Assembly (NCBI RefSeq): GCF_030272615.1
Contig: NC_081411.1
Span: forward strand, 830,446,160 to 830,510,159
Reading direction: 5' to 3'
Source: Cryptomeria japonica
Taxonomy: Eukaryota > Streptophyta > Pinopsida > Cupressales > Cupressaceae
Length of the DNA: 64,000 nucleotides
Made by a program: the position numbers and the translations under genes. The notes beneath the pieces were generated by a model that was given only the letters and a program-made list of their open reading frames with translations, did no database searches and had not been told where the DNA came from. Of the stretch, positions 34,360 through 45,825 are shown piece after piece (position 1 is the first letter of the stretch; each line of letters opens with the position of its first letter).

Positions 34360-37095
34360 ATGGTTGATGCACTGGAATGCCTTTGAAGAGAGCGATATTT
34401 TCAAGCTGAGATAAAAGTAGCTCTCGATTATGTTTATCAGTCTCTTAAATTTCTCTTTTCAACAACTATTAGCATTTAGATTGTAATTTATTACATAGAA
34501 CTATTGCTTACTTTTTGTTTGCAATGCACCATGGAAACAAGGAATGGAAGTGTTGGGATAGGATTGGGATGTGAATGTTCTACAATGAATTTGAATGCCA
34601 AAGGTTTAGCATCCAAATTTCTTCAATTCAATTGTTATCATGTCTCTAATGGGTATGTATTCTAAAAATGTTTTTTCACCCTTATGATTTATTGGAGTGT
34701 ATCAAATAACTCAATACATTTTGAACACACCTTTTATTTCAATATTTGAAACAAGATTGTTTTTTTTGTTATTTTTATGTTATAGATGCTGAGAAGATAC
34801 ATTGAAGAATTTCAAGGACAATAACAGGCAAGTTCATTCTCTGCAGAGTAAACGATGATAAGGGTGAGAACAATATTAAGGAAGAGCATGTGATGAGAAG
34901 TATGTTCAATCTTTTAAGAGTTTCAAGTGTGGTATATTTTGGAGAAGTTCTTATGGAAGAGGCTAAAATGTTTAGCACTGAATATCTTAAAAAGTTATTA
35001 GAAAATTCTGGAGATGCATATAAGAGAAGTTTTTTAAAAGAGGCAATAATGTTTTTTCTAATATAAAATTATTTTATTATATATTTCAAACAGTCATGAA
35101 ATGTAAAGTAGAGAAATACAAACTGCAATATGAATTTTAAGATTGATTTTTTTTTTCGTTTGCTTTTTAGTTTATAAGTGGAATATGCCCTCGTATATGA
35201 ATGGTCTCATATCTTTACTAGATGGGAGGCATGAAATTTCATAGAAATCTATGGACTAGATAATAAAAGATAGAAGTAAAATAGTATTGTTGTATTAGGA
35301 TGCTTTAAATATTTTATAAATCAACTATAAGATTTTACTGTTTTCTTTAGGTTGAAAGAGTAAAAGGATTTTAGAGCTCACGATATTGGCATCTTAATTT
35401 GTATGACACTTGGTGGGTAGATTTTGGCATCTCCAAGCTAGTTGCAATAAGGGAGCGATCAATTGAATACCTCTTTTGGGCAGTTAGTCCGGTTGATGAA
35501 GTGGAGATTTCTAGTAAAGGAGTTGCTATCACAAAAACCACAACTATTGTCACAATCATGGATGACATTTTGTATGACTATGCAACACTCGAGAAACTCA
35601 AATGTATTACAGAGGCCATCGCTCAAGGTTGGGATGTTTCTATTTTACAAAACATTCCAAGCAACCTCAAGACATGTATTGAATTTGTTTTCAAAATGGT
35701 TCTTGAATTGACAAGTGATGTTGTGAAAAAGAAAGGGCATGACATAATGCCTTTTGTTATAAAAGCAGTGTGTATACTTCTACAAGGCCCTTTTAATGTG
35801 CTTTAGAACATACTATGTGGATTATATAGCAAATTAAATATCAAACAAAATATTAGATTTGATAACAAATTAGTGATAATTTAGAGCCATTAGACATGGT
35901 TTCTATAAAAAATTACAAATAATTAGATTTTATAGAAATGGAACCTATTGAAACTAACAAAAAGAAATTAAGGGTTGACTAAGTAGTGGATTTCCTAACT
36001 CTAATTTGTATGATGATTTTTTACAAATTTAAGACACTCCTTTATTTATATGACTGATGGATACTAATATGATGAAATAGAGAAACAAAAAAAAAATACT
36101 AAATTATATTGCTACATTAGAGTTTCTAATGTGTTAACCATATATAGTATATCAAAGAAGTAACAACAAACCAAATTATATATAGTATGTTGTAAGAAAT
36201 ATTTAGGCACGTCATTAAAATTTATTGAGGTTTAATTTTAAAAATAATATATTATTACTGTGAAAAAACAATTTTGTATTATTTTTAGGCCCAACCTTGT
36301 ATATAGATTCTAGACAATAAGGACAAAAATAAGAACAATTTTTATACTTCAAATCCATGCAAAAAATTATTTTGATCATATTTAAAAATAGAACTAGTTA
36401 TATAGATCATGGAATAAAATTATGAAATAGTTCTAACATGTATATTGCATTGTGTTTTAGTGGGTAGATTATGGAGAAGCTTGTTTTGAGCAATCACGAT
36501 GAAAAATAAATGGATATTTTCCAACCTATAATGAGTACATGAAATTTGTTTCATGAAGTGTAGCATTTGGACCAATATTGTTACACATTGTCTTTAAGAT
36601 TAGCATGTTGTATTTTATGTGATGACAATATTGAGAAGATATACCTTGATGGATCCAGATTCTACCAACCCATGTGAGTGTGTATACAGTTAATTGATGA
36701 TGATTTTGAGTTTTTGATTCTTTTCCTCCTTTTCATAGACATTAAATATAAATATAAATGTTATGATACATTTCAATATTAACATATTTCTAATGTTAAT
36801 GTAGGATGAGAGACTCCATGGAAAGACTGCCTCGACTATTTCTTGTTATATGGGTGATCATCCTAATTGTTTAGAAGGAAAGGAATTAAATCACATCATC
36901 AAACTCAATAATGAATCATTGAAGGAATTTACAAGGGAAATTTTAAAATCGAACAATTTTTTTCTTAATTGTGAGAAGATATGTGCCATTAGTACTAGAG
37001 GAGTACAATTTTTGTTTTAGAGATGGCTTTACATATTGTCACAAGGAGATCAAGAATCAAATATTTCAAGTTTTTGTTCATCCAATATAAGTATA
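34360..37095 (+). pseudogene. Terpene synthase pseudogene, copy 2
   Basis: Tandem duplicate of the copy at 30808, 3.55 kb downstream and more decayed. Exon 1 (34360-34440) has a TGA in 'ECL*RERYF'. Exon 3 (34797-35042) carries a one-base insertion near 34828, and its donor reads GC, not GT. Exon 4 has TGA for TGG at about 35231. A deletion joins the start of exon 5 to the RWW-type exon at about 35373-35390. The first metal site reads DDILY, losing the third aspartate of DDxxD (about 35559-35575). The exon from 36467 has a stop after 'EQSR' and another in 'FVS*SVAFGP'. The last exon (36806-37090) is shifted and stopped. No catalytic activity is possible. Confidence 0.88.
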
Positions 37096-37195
37096 AAAAA
37101 GAAAGCATTTTCATCATCTAAAAATAAAATGCTTTCTTTACTCTAGAATTCTAGTAAAGCATAAACTTAGATGACACTTCTAGTTTTATTCTATT

Positions 37196-37211
37196 GTAAT
37201 AATTTATTTGT
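37196..37211 (+). repeat. Left target-site duplication of the LINE-like insertion
   Basis: GTAATAATTTATTTGTT-type sequence, repeated with one mismatch at 39474-39489. The uninterrupted version occurs once in the 3' flank of terpene synthase copy 1 (about 34036-34052), which confirms that this was one site before insertion. Confidence 0.85.
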
Positions 37212-37498
37212 TTTTTATTACGAAAGAAACAGGTTTTGAAGGGACCTAAAACCCTTTAATAAAGATCTACATCAAAAAGCAACCTTGAGTAAAACCATTA
37301 GAACTAGAGCCCAAAGACAACAAAAGACCAACAAAAAACAAAAATCTAGCAAAGAGACAAAAGAAAGGAAGAAGATAGTACAATTTTTTTAGGGCCTCGA
37401 CAGCCTTAGTTTCTAGCTAAGTCATGTTTAGAGAAAATTTCTTAAGCTCCTGAATTTCTTGGCAGGTAGATTTCTTCTTCAAATTAGCTCTGGTTCTT

Positions 37499-38880
37499 TT
37501 ACAAGGCCCAACTGTTTCCTCCTATTTTTTTGTCCAAGGCATCCACATCCACAGTAGTACCTTCATGATGGAGGTATTCAAGCTTTCCAACAATGGTGTT
37601 TATACTCTCACTAGAATTCTTCACCACTTTATGGTTGTAGGTCACCAAAGATATCAAATTCTCATTGACTTTTTGGAACTTGTTCTCCATCTGACTGAAT
37701 CTACCCTCAAACTCTTTCTTGAGTTTATCCTCTAGCTGTGAAATTCTCCTATCATAGTCTTTCTTCATCTCACTAACCGTACCCATCATTTTCTTCATGA
37801 AATCCATAATTGACTTTCTCTGGTCCACTATCCATTATTTTGTAGCCTGATATCTTGTTTGTTGATAATTACCCGAAGTTTCACATTGATGTCCTTAATT
37901 TCATGAAAAGACCATTTAAACATCCTAAACTTATCCACAGCATCATCGCAGGCCATTGACAAGACATCATCAGGGTTCTCCCTTCCTAGATTGAGAAAAG
38001 AGGAGTTGGCATTGAGATCCTTTGGGTAGGGGGGTCTATCACTTCTGGAAGGGGCTGAGATAGACTTATCTGGAATGGAGTTGTGGGAGGGTAGAGAATT
38101 AGACATTGAAGTAGAAGAAGGAGTAGCTCTTCCTTATTTAGCTTTGTGACCAATCTTCAAAGAAGAGTATGACCCAGATTCAAACTTTTCCATATCAGCA
38201 ATCCATTCTTCCTCATTAGAGGAAAGGCTAACATGATCATCTTCCTCAGACTCACTAGAACCTTCAAAAACCCTAGTTGAAGGAGAGGGTAGGGTTTTGA
38301 TACACATGTTCATGGATAAGGAAAAGAAAACCCCCATGAAGGATAGGAAATTTTTTGATTTTTCTATTGTCCTTAATGTTGGCATTGATGGACACCATTA
38401 AAAAGAAGGGGAAAGAAACCTTCACATTGTGCCTAAAGCAATTAAGCAAAACAAAATGATGCCCATAGGCCCTAGTGTATCTACCATCAAGGGTAGCATA
38501 TTTTATCAAACCAACAAGAACAAAGTGTCATATAGATTTTATGTTACCCTTGTTGTAGCTTCTTTTATCCACTTTGGCTAACTTTTCCCTCTCCTTCTCA
38601 TTTCTGGGAAATCTTTTGACAGCGATAGCAAACATTTTCCTATCTTTGTAAAATTTCACATCTTCCATTGACAGTCCAGTAACTTTAGTGATTAGCTTCT
38701 CATCAATTTCCACCTTTCTTCCCTCAATTTGGATTTTCACATCCTTCAAAATCTTGGTGAATTTATTTGTGATCAATAAATGGGGTAAGACCGCCATGAT
38801 CCAGAATATGCCATATCATTTTTTTCTTCCTGAGCTCTTCACAGTTTAAGGGTTCAACCCTTTTCCTTTCTCTTTCCATG
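37499..38880 (-). pseudogene. Unknown coiled-coil protein relic inside the LINE-like insertion
   Basis: Minus-strand reading with frameshifts, starting near ATG 38880 (MERERKR). It includes 'LRKKKMIWHILDHGG', 'FTKILKDVKIQIEGRKVEID' (38760-38700), 'LITKVTGLSMEDVKFYKDRK', a Ser/Glu/Asp-rich segment with 'SSESEEDDHVSLSSNEEEW' (about 38250) and a Lys/Glu coiled coil with 'DRRISQLEDKLKKEFEGRF' (about 37750), ending near 37499. At least three frame changes are needed. I do not recognise a named family. The 'vtGL...kFYkDrK' part recalls uncharacterised plant transposon-associated proteins, from memory only. Confidence 0.55.
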
Positions 38881-39049
38881 GTGTCAACAATGGGATTGGT
38901 GCACAGGGTAGGGAAATTCTAAAAAGGGTCACAAGATACCCAGAAAGCATGTGACACAATTAGAAATAACACAAGAATGACATACTTAATCATTAAAATT
39001 TGAGCCATCATATTAAGGCATAACATGATCATTTAATGTTATAGCTTGT

Positions 39050-39420
39050 TTACCCTAGGCCAAATCATATAGTATCAAGCCCTTAATTTTGGTCGATGGC
39101 CTATCACCAAGCCCTCACACTTTTTCATCATTGCTCCTAATTCCCAAATTAGGAAAGTGGTCAGTGAGCCCATTAGCTTCACAATAGGAATGAGAGATAT
39201 TAAAGTTTTGAAATGATTTTATTATATCCCTATCTTGCTCAATCCAAATTTTAATGTTCCAAGAAGGTTTTTATTTTACGAATAGGCCTTGGATACTGTT
39301 GTTAGAGTCCCCCTCAAGCCAGATTCAATTAGCATTGATTTTTTTAGCCAACAATAACCCATGGTAGGTAGTCACAACTTCAGTAAGGTGGTATGTCTAA
39401 CATCCCAAGGGGAGTGCCAC
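39050..39420 (-). pseudogene. RNase H-like domain relic
   Basis: Minus-strand translation gives 'HLTEVVTTYHGLLLAKKINA', 'IWLEGDSNNSIQGL', 'PSWNIKIWIEQDRDII' and 'ISHSYCEANGLTDHFPN'. This follows the usual order of a plant retroelement RNase H: an 'AE..A' helix, a 'leGDS' strand with catalytic Asp, and the late 'sHiyREaNg.AD.lAn' motif. A stop follows 'KKINAN' and another lies near the end. It is probably the C-terminal end of LINE ORF2. Confidence 0.65.
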
Positions 39421-39473
39421 CACTTATAAAATCCTACTATTTTCATCCCTAATCACTCCCCCATACCCAGCTG

Positions 39474-39968
39474 GTAATAATTTCTTTGTTACTACAATTC
39501 ATCTATGCTTATTTAGATTGAATTGCAACTTTCTCTTAGATAGGGTTGAGATGTTATATGGTTTTCATATAGATGTTGTATAAGTTTTTTATAGTAAATA
39601 ATTGTTTTATCTGTACCTAACCTTTATGCACATTTTATTATTCAAGAAAAATATTTGATTAGTATTTTTCATTTTAATTTTTCTTTCATAATATTATGAT
39701 ATATTTGAAATATGTTGTACTTTTTATATATTTTGATGGTTAGTAACCACCTCCAATATTTTTATTGTAATTTATTTATTTATGAAAAAAGATTTGGTAT
39801 AGATTTCATGATATTGTTGAAAATAAACTATATCTTCTTTAATATCATAATTGAAGAAGCTTGAGGCAATTTTTGATGCTCCTACTATCATGATAATTAT
39901 AATACTAATAGTCCAATTCAAATTAAAACATTGAACATTGATCATGTTGATGGTATTGGTGCTTCTAC
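39474..39968 (+). other. Continuation of the terpene synthase copy 2 3' flank
   Basis: Text from 39474 to about 39745 ('ctacaattcatctatgctta', 'gttatatggttttcatatag', 'atgttgtac') continues the flank cut at 37211 and matches copies 1 and 3. After about 39750 the match ends. 39750-39968 is AT-rich with no gene; a 77-codon minus frame at 39772-40005 is probably chance. Confidence 0.75.
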
Positions 39969-41764
39969 TATAATGCCCTGCCAGGAACCCCAAAGGAATA
40001 CCCACAACAAGGGTGAAACAAATTTTTTTTTAAAAGCATAAGCATATAAAGTGCATAAAACACAACATGCACAATAAAACACAAGAGGGAGACTTACACC
40101 ATAATTCCTTAAGGGTTACCAACAAAGAATAAAATCAAAATTTAAATTCGACAATTAAGGTTAATCCAATAATCAATCAAAACTGATATAACATATTAAG
40201 CCATATGTAGTAACAGATTACACCATTGAAAGATTGAAAGGATACAATACAATTTCTCTTCAATAAGAATTTACACATATCATAAAGGAAACTGATAAAT
40301 AACATCCCAAACTTAGGATTACATTGCTCTTCCAATACATGGCTTCTCAATATACATATAAAGTTACAAATTAACCAAATACAAGTTTACATAAATCTCA
40401 TAGATACAATGACCACATAGGTCTCCAAAGAATAATAATCTCCAAACATGAGATAAAGCATGAGCCACGAACCACAGGAACACCTGCGAAGCCAATTTCT
40501 TGCATGAAGGCATGAATAAGAACTTCCAATGGGAAGTGGCACTACCACCCAACCATGTGATCCCAAACTAGAAATCACCCCATCGTGCTAGGAGATAGTA
40601 GAGGACCCTCAAGCAAGTAAAAACATGACATGGTCAACATAACAATACGACTCCACAATATCCAGGTGACTCAACATCACAAATACACAAGTGACTCGAC
40701 ATCACAAACACAAGTGAACCTAAAGAGAGAGTGTCATCACATAGCTTATGATAGTTACCATGGTCGGCCTCCATAGGTCTCGGCCCCCATCCTAGGTTTA
40801 TCCTGGTAACCTCTCCCGAACCTCCGACTCCAACTAAGTCTCATGAAGACAAGGTGGTTGGTCTGCCATTCTAGGCCTCTCACTACATTATGAGCCCTGT
40901 ATAAGAACTCACCTATGCGTGAGGTACAATATCTTATTTAATGTTATGAAATACCCACCTAATCAATTAATTAGATTATCACTTATTATCTGACTTTCAA
41001 TGGGTTATCTTGCCAACCACTTTGGGTGTGGCCCCCACTCGAAAGCCACTCTCTCAAAGGACACTAAACAAACATGGTCACTCCATGTCGAGGACCCTAT
41101 GGCAAAGAAGACAGCCATTACACCACTATCCAAAAATAAGTGGTCAAAACAAGGACATATTGACTTTTGGCTAACCATAAGGCAAAGACACTACATGATC
41201 AAGACAACGAAGTCATCATATATCACTTGGTCAAAGGTACCAAATACACCATCATAGGATGACTGAACCATGAACCAAAAATAACACAATACAACTCTTT
41301 GCAAGGAAAGCCAATTTCACTAAGTCCGCACTCAGATAAATCTTGAGAAAATCGGCATCATAAGCACTTGCAAATTCATTGATTGAAAATTAAATAAGAC
41401 ACTCTTCTACGACATTCACATCTATTCAATTTCCAAATCAATATTCCATCAAGAATAAAATCCACATTAAATAATCAACTAAATAAAACATGAATTCCTA
41501 ATAGGCATTTTAATCCATTTCCAGAATATATCCAAATTTACCAATTTGAATTACTAATTCATGCCTTGATTTCCATAAATAAATTTATTAATCCACATAA
41601 TAAAAATCACATTGAAAATTACTATTTTTATTTAACATTAAAAACAAGCTTTAAAAATATTTCATTTCATACACATAAATTCATAGCACATAAAAAGTTG
41701 TACTGTGAATGGTACAAGGTCATGCAGGGGCCAAGGCCAACCCATGATAGTGCTGCTGCTGAGG

Positions 41765-41940
41765 CAGCAAACACTACGTGCCGGTAGTACTGCTACCGAC
41801 CGGTAGCAGGCCTATTGATCGATAGTGTTGCTACTGTCGGTAGCAGTCCTACCGACCAATAGCACTGCTACCAGCCAGTAGTAGTCCTACTGACTGGTAG
41901 TACTGCTACCTACGACTAGCAGCCACTACCGACCTAGATG
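41765..41940. repeat. Palindromic GGTAGCAG minisatellite
   Basis: Tandem, imperfect copies of about 36 bp containing 'ggtagtactgctaccgacc' and 'ggtagcag.cctac.gacc'. Each half contains a self-complementary core (GGTAGTACTGCTACC), so the array can fold. It is GC-richer than the surroundings. Confidence 0.8.
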
Positions 41941-42949
41941 GTGGGGCTAGCTCAGCACGAGCTAAGGTAAGGTCATCTAATAAAATGAATTCATGCTTCC
42001 ATAGCATTTAAAATCAATATGCTACAAAATCAATTTAACATGAAAATGATTCATTCCCTGATCATTTCACGGGCACACACACACATAGTGCCAAAATCCA
42101 AATTACAAAGGGATATTTACCAATAAGGTAAATGGTGGGTTAAAATCACACAAGAGCCCAATAAATAAAGATTTAGGCAACAATAGAAGATTTCAACAAG
42201 TAGAAGAAGGGTTCAGATAAATTTCCTTACTTCCATACACAGGAAGAGTTCCTTGCATCTAGAAAAAGGCAATAACCAATTTTTGCCAACATAAACCCCA
42301 AATCTTGGGCAATTTGATACTAGAAAGCACACAAAAAACTAAATCTAATTCATTTTATTCCAAATAGAAGAGGTAATTCAAGAATTTGATTTTCAAGAAC
42401 AAATAACAAACAACAAATAGAGAAATGAACCATTTCTTTCCTATATGCAAACATATGATATAAGTTTCACAAAATCAACAATAACAGGCATTTCTTCTTC
42501 CATTCCAATCATTCCATAAGAATCTACAAAGAGATTTGCATTTTTTTAACACACAAGAAGCAACTAAAAAATTCAAATTTAAATTTCAAACAAGAAGAGA
42601 TTATCCAACCTTGAAGCAAACTAGCAAGCAAAATGATGGAAGAATCTCAGTCCTTACAAACCAAATCAAATTCCATCTCCTCTTTCATAATGGCTTTTCC
42701 AAATTTCTCTTCCAAATTTTCTACCTTATTTTCCCATAAACTTCCAAGAATATATGGGAAAATAATTTCAACCTAAAATTTTGAGGTTAAAAGTCTTCTC
42801 CACCAATCAGATTAAATTATTTTTTAAAGTAAAAAGCAATCAGATTTACTCTTTTCTAAAAATAATTCTTTTCCGAAAAACAAAATACAAAAGGGCAAGT
42901 GCAAGTGCAATGTAATGAGTCACAAATTCATGAAAGTTTGCACGTTGGA

Positions 42950-43165
42950 AAACATGCTCTTGAAAATGGGGGCTTGTTTTCAAAAAATGGGAGCCCATTT
43001 TCAAAAAATGGGGGCCCATTTATGCTTTGGGACCCCAAGTCAAAAGGTAACGGGGGGCCGAAGCTAAAATAAACGGGCCCTCATTTTGTTCTAAAACAGG
43101 GGCCTTCTTTTAAACAAAATGGGGGCCCATTTTTTAAAAACGGGTCCCCATTTCTAAATCGTATT
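42950..43165. repeat. AAAATGGGGGCCCATTTT-type repeat cluster
   Basis: Five or more copies of 'aaaatgggggcccatttt' or a close variant, each nearly self-complementary around GGGCCC. It may lie in the 3' end of the LTR-like region. No gene. Confidence 0.75.
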
Positions 43166-43544
43166 TTACCTTTTTTTTCGGGGGAATTTTTTCATTTTCA
43201 CCCTAGAAGTGAAGTGAGAATGAGAGATCAAAAATGGGCCCCCATGCTGTGGATTCCATTTCAAGCCTCCACCACTATCCCAGGTACACATTCAATCATC
43301 TATTTTCACATTTTGTAATTTTATTGTATATTTTTACTGTTTTTTGTGTATTATTTAGATTTTTTGGTATTATTTTAGTTTTTTTTTTAAAGTAGCCTAT
43401 AAATTAATTTTTGTTTACATTTGTAAATTCTTAATTTTGATATGAAATATTCTTCAACAGTTAACCCTAAACCCTAATCAACAAATTTATAAATCAAAAC
43501 CAAACCTAGATAGTTAACAAAACAAAATATCAAATTTACAAGAT

Positions 43545-43725
43545 ACAAGATATCTCAGAAACATCAAAATGAAAACCAAAACCAAATCGAAACAAAATCA
43601 AAACCAAAACCAAAACCAAATCGAAACAAAATCAAAACAAAAACCAAAACAAAATTGAAACTAAATGGAAATCAAAACCAAATTCAAACCAAACCAAATC
43701 CAAACTAAACCAAACCAAATGAAAT
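43545..43725. repeat. AACCAA/AATCAAA microsatellite
   Basis: An A-rich array of 'aaaaccaaaaccaaatcg' words. A 75-codon minus frame overlapping it (43632-43859), rich in Phe/Trp/Leu, is an artefact of the repeat. Confidence 0.85.
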
Positions 43726-43964
43726 GGCACAATAGGATCGTTAAATGTTTCTAGGAATTTTTTTTTAGGTATTGGGCCTTTCAACCAGTAAATGAAAAAA
43801 AAATTAACCACTTGTAGCAAGCCACCATTCCAATTCCTTAAATTGAACATATGTACCAAAATTGTTCTTAATCCTCAGTAGGCAATACAAAAGTTACCAC
43901 TATTAGTATAACCTTAAAATTAATTAACATTACCCTTCAAATTTTAGATATCAAAGTTTAGGCT

Positions 43965-44600
43965 CAGATTCATGCCATGTCATGGCATAATAGGACACAT
44001 TATGCCATGATGGCATAATATGTCCTATTATGCCATGGCATTGCATAATAGGTCCATAGTTGGTCCTATTGTATCATGTCATGGCATAATAGGTCCTATT
44101 ATGCCATGACATTGCATAACAGTCCACCTATTATGCCATCATGGCATAACAGGTCCATAATGGGACCTATTAAGCCACAACATGACATGATTTTCTCGAA
44201 TTGCCAACTTCATCATCTAATTCATCTCCAACACTGAATTTGTGCTAATTCAACATGTTTACTTAGTATGATAGGACCAATTATGGACCTATTATTCCAT
44301 GATGGCATAATATGTCCTATTATGCCATGTCATTGCATAATATGTCCTATTATGCCATGGCATTGCATAATAGGTCCATAGTTGGTCCTATTATATCATG
44401 TCATGGCATAATAGGACCTATTCTATTATGCCATGACATTGCATAATAGTCCACCTATTATGCCATCATGGCATAATAGGTCCATAATAGGACCTATTAA
44501 GCCATGACATGACATGATTTTCTCTAATTGCCAACTTCATCATCTAATTCATCTCCAAAACTGGAGTACTAATTCGACATGTTTACTTAGTATGATAGGA
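43965..44600. repeat. Duplicated palindromic repeat of GGCATAATAGGTCC words
   Basis: Two tandem units of roughly 310 bp (about 43965-44275 and 44276-44600). Each is built of 'tgccatgtcatggcataata', 'ggtcctattatgccatgac' and 'ggtccataatgggacctatt' in both orientations, and ends with 'catctaattcatctccaa.actg' and 'catgtttacttagtatgata'. The words are self-complementary, so each unit can form several stems. No gene is present. Confidence 0.85.
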
Positions 44601-45618
44601 CTAATTATGCACCAACAAAGTGAATGTACACATTGAGGTGACACATAACATAAAAGAGAAACCACTATATATGATATATTAGTGTATCACCTAGATTTAA
44701 CTCTTACTTTTCCTTCATTCATAAATTATCTTTCATATTGTTCACTTTTCACGTCTACTTTATCTTTTGGTAGCTATTTATCTCCTTTATGTCTTATCTC
44801 CCACTTTGGGAACATATAGGTTTAATTTAATCTTTTATGTTTACTTCATATTCTATTACCCCACTTGTAGGGCATGTTTAATATTTTCTCACTTCATTTC
44901 CTTTCATGATTCCTACTTTTTCTTCATATGTTTTATCTTTTATTTTTACATTATCTAATCTTTATTAGTAACTACTAATTTCCCATAATGATTTATGTCT
45001 TATACTTTAACCTTTGTTCTATCTTATGATCTTCAAGATTATTTGCTTCATATATGTTCATATAGTGTTTTTTTAATCTTATTAAAGCATTATCTTATGT
45101 TTGTATATTGGTTAATCTATCTTCTTAAAGTATTATCTTATGTTCATACATTGGGAAATTTATCAATTTAGATCATTTTTGTATATCCTTCCACTTATAT
45201 ATAATTATATCTAGGTACACTGATAATTAGGTCTATATGATCTCTTACTCTTATGTCTAGTTACTAAAAACATGTTATTTATTATTTTTCATCAATGACT
45301 TATCATCATTATTTTATTTTTTTCAACAAGAGCATGCTATTTACAATCCTTTTTTTTCATGCCTATTATTTTAGAGAATATAATAGATTATCACTATTTG
45401 ATCACGCATTTTTGCATCTTAGTATCATATGATTGTTCCTCACATGATGATCTCATATTGCTATTATCTTTCATGATCTTATGATCATATCTTGGTTTAT
45501 AGAGCGTAATGATCTTACATTTCAATATCTTATTTTAAGCACTTATCATCAGGGTATATGCATGAAGTTGTGATACCAAAAAGGCACCACACTTCAAAAA
45601 AAAGAAAAATAGTCATAA
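44601..45618. other. T-rich DNA without a recognisable gene
   Basis: Strongly T-rich plus strand with scattered 'atcttatgtt.atacattggg' and 'catgatcttatgatcata' phrases. The 63-codon frame at 44767 is Phe/Tyr/Ile-rich and driven by composition. I see no coding or structural feature. Confidence 0.6.
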
Positions 45619-45653
45619 GGTGTGTGCACTATAGGGCACACGCCCTATAGTGT
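45619..45653. repeat. Palindromic terminus on the gene-X side of copy B
   Basis: Starts GGTGTGTGCAC. Arms GCACTATAGGGC (45626-45637) and GCCCTATAGTGT (45642-45653) are complementary at 11 of 12 positions around a 4-base loop. The subterminal 'tttaaaaaaacccatg' that follows (about 45678-45693) matches the CATACGGGCTTTTTTAAA-type motif of copy A in inverse reading. Confidence 0.6.
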
Positions 45654-45825
45654 GTGCGCCCTGTGAGCATTTAAAACTTTAAAAAAACCCATGTCCGCAT
45701 TTTGGATGCATTCTGCATTCCCAAACTCGTGTTTTGGTGATTTCGGGTGCCATTTTCTTGCACTCGCCCTTTGTAAAAGCTTGATATTGGGCACTAAGTT
45801 GTCCATCTCTCATCAAAATTCCACC

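Larger units (their letters stand above)
37212..39473 (-). mobile_element. LINE-like insertion in the terpene synthase 3' flank (2262 bp)
   Basis: Flanked by a 16-bp duplication and ending on the minus strand in a short A-run (T-run at 37212 on plus), as expected for target-primed reverse transcription. On the minus strand, the upstream end carries an RNase H-like relic (39420-39070). The remaining 1.9 kb carries a separate coiled-coil protein relic (38880-37499). The 5' portion with endonuclease and reverse transcriptase is absent, so the copy is 5'-truncated. Confidence 0.75.
39969..43286. repeat. Long LTR-like or non-autonomous retroelement region
   Basis: No coding sequence is recognisable over 3.3 kb. 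The left edge 'tataatgccctgccaggaac' resembles the TGTAATGCCC start of several plant gypsy LTRs, and the right edge 'cactatcccaggtaca' resembles some LTR ends. Both are weak and no target duplication was found. Inside are the direct phrases 'gactcaacatcacaaataca' and 'gactcgacatcacaaacaca' (about 40665-40715), a palindromic minisatellite (41765-41940), and GGGCCC-type repeats (42950-43165). Frames of 61-89 codons here look like chance. Confidence 0.35.

Noticed and set aside
43632-43859. 75-codon minus frame rich in Phe, Trp and Leu
   Set aside because: Half of it translates the AACCAA microsatellite.
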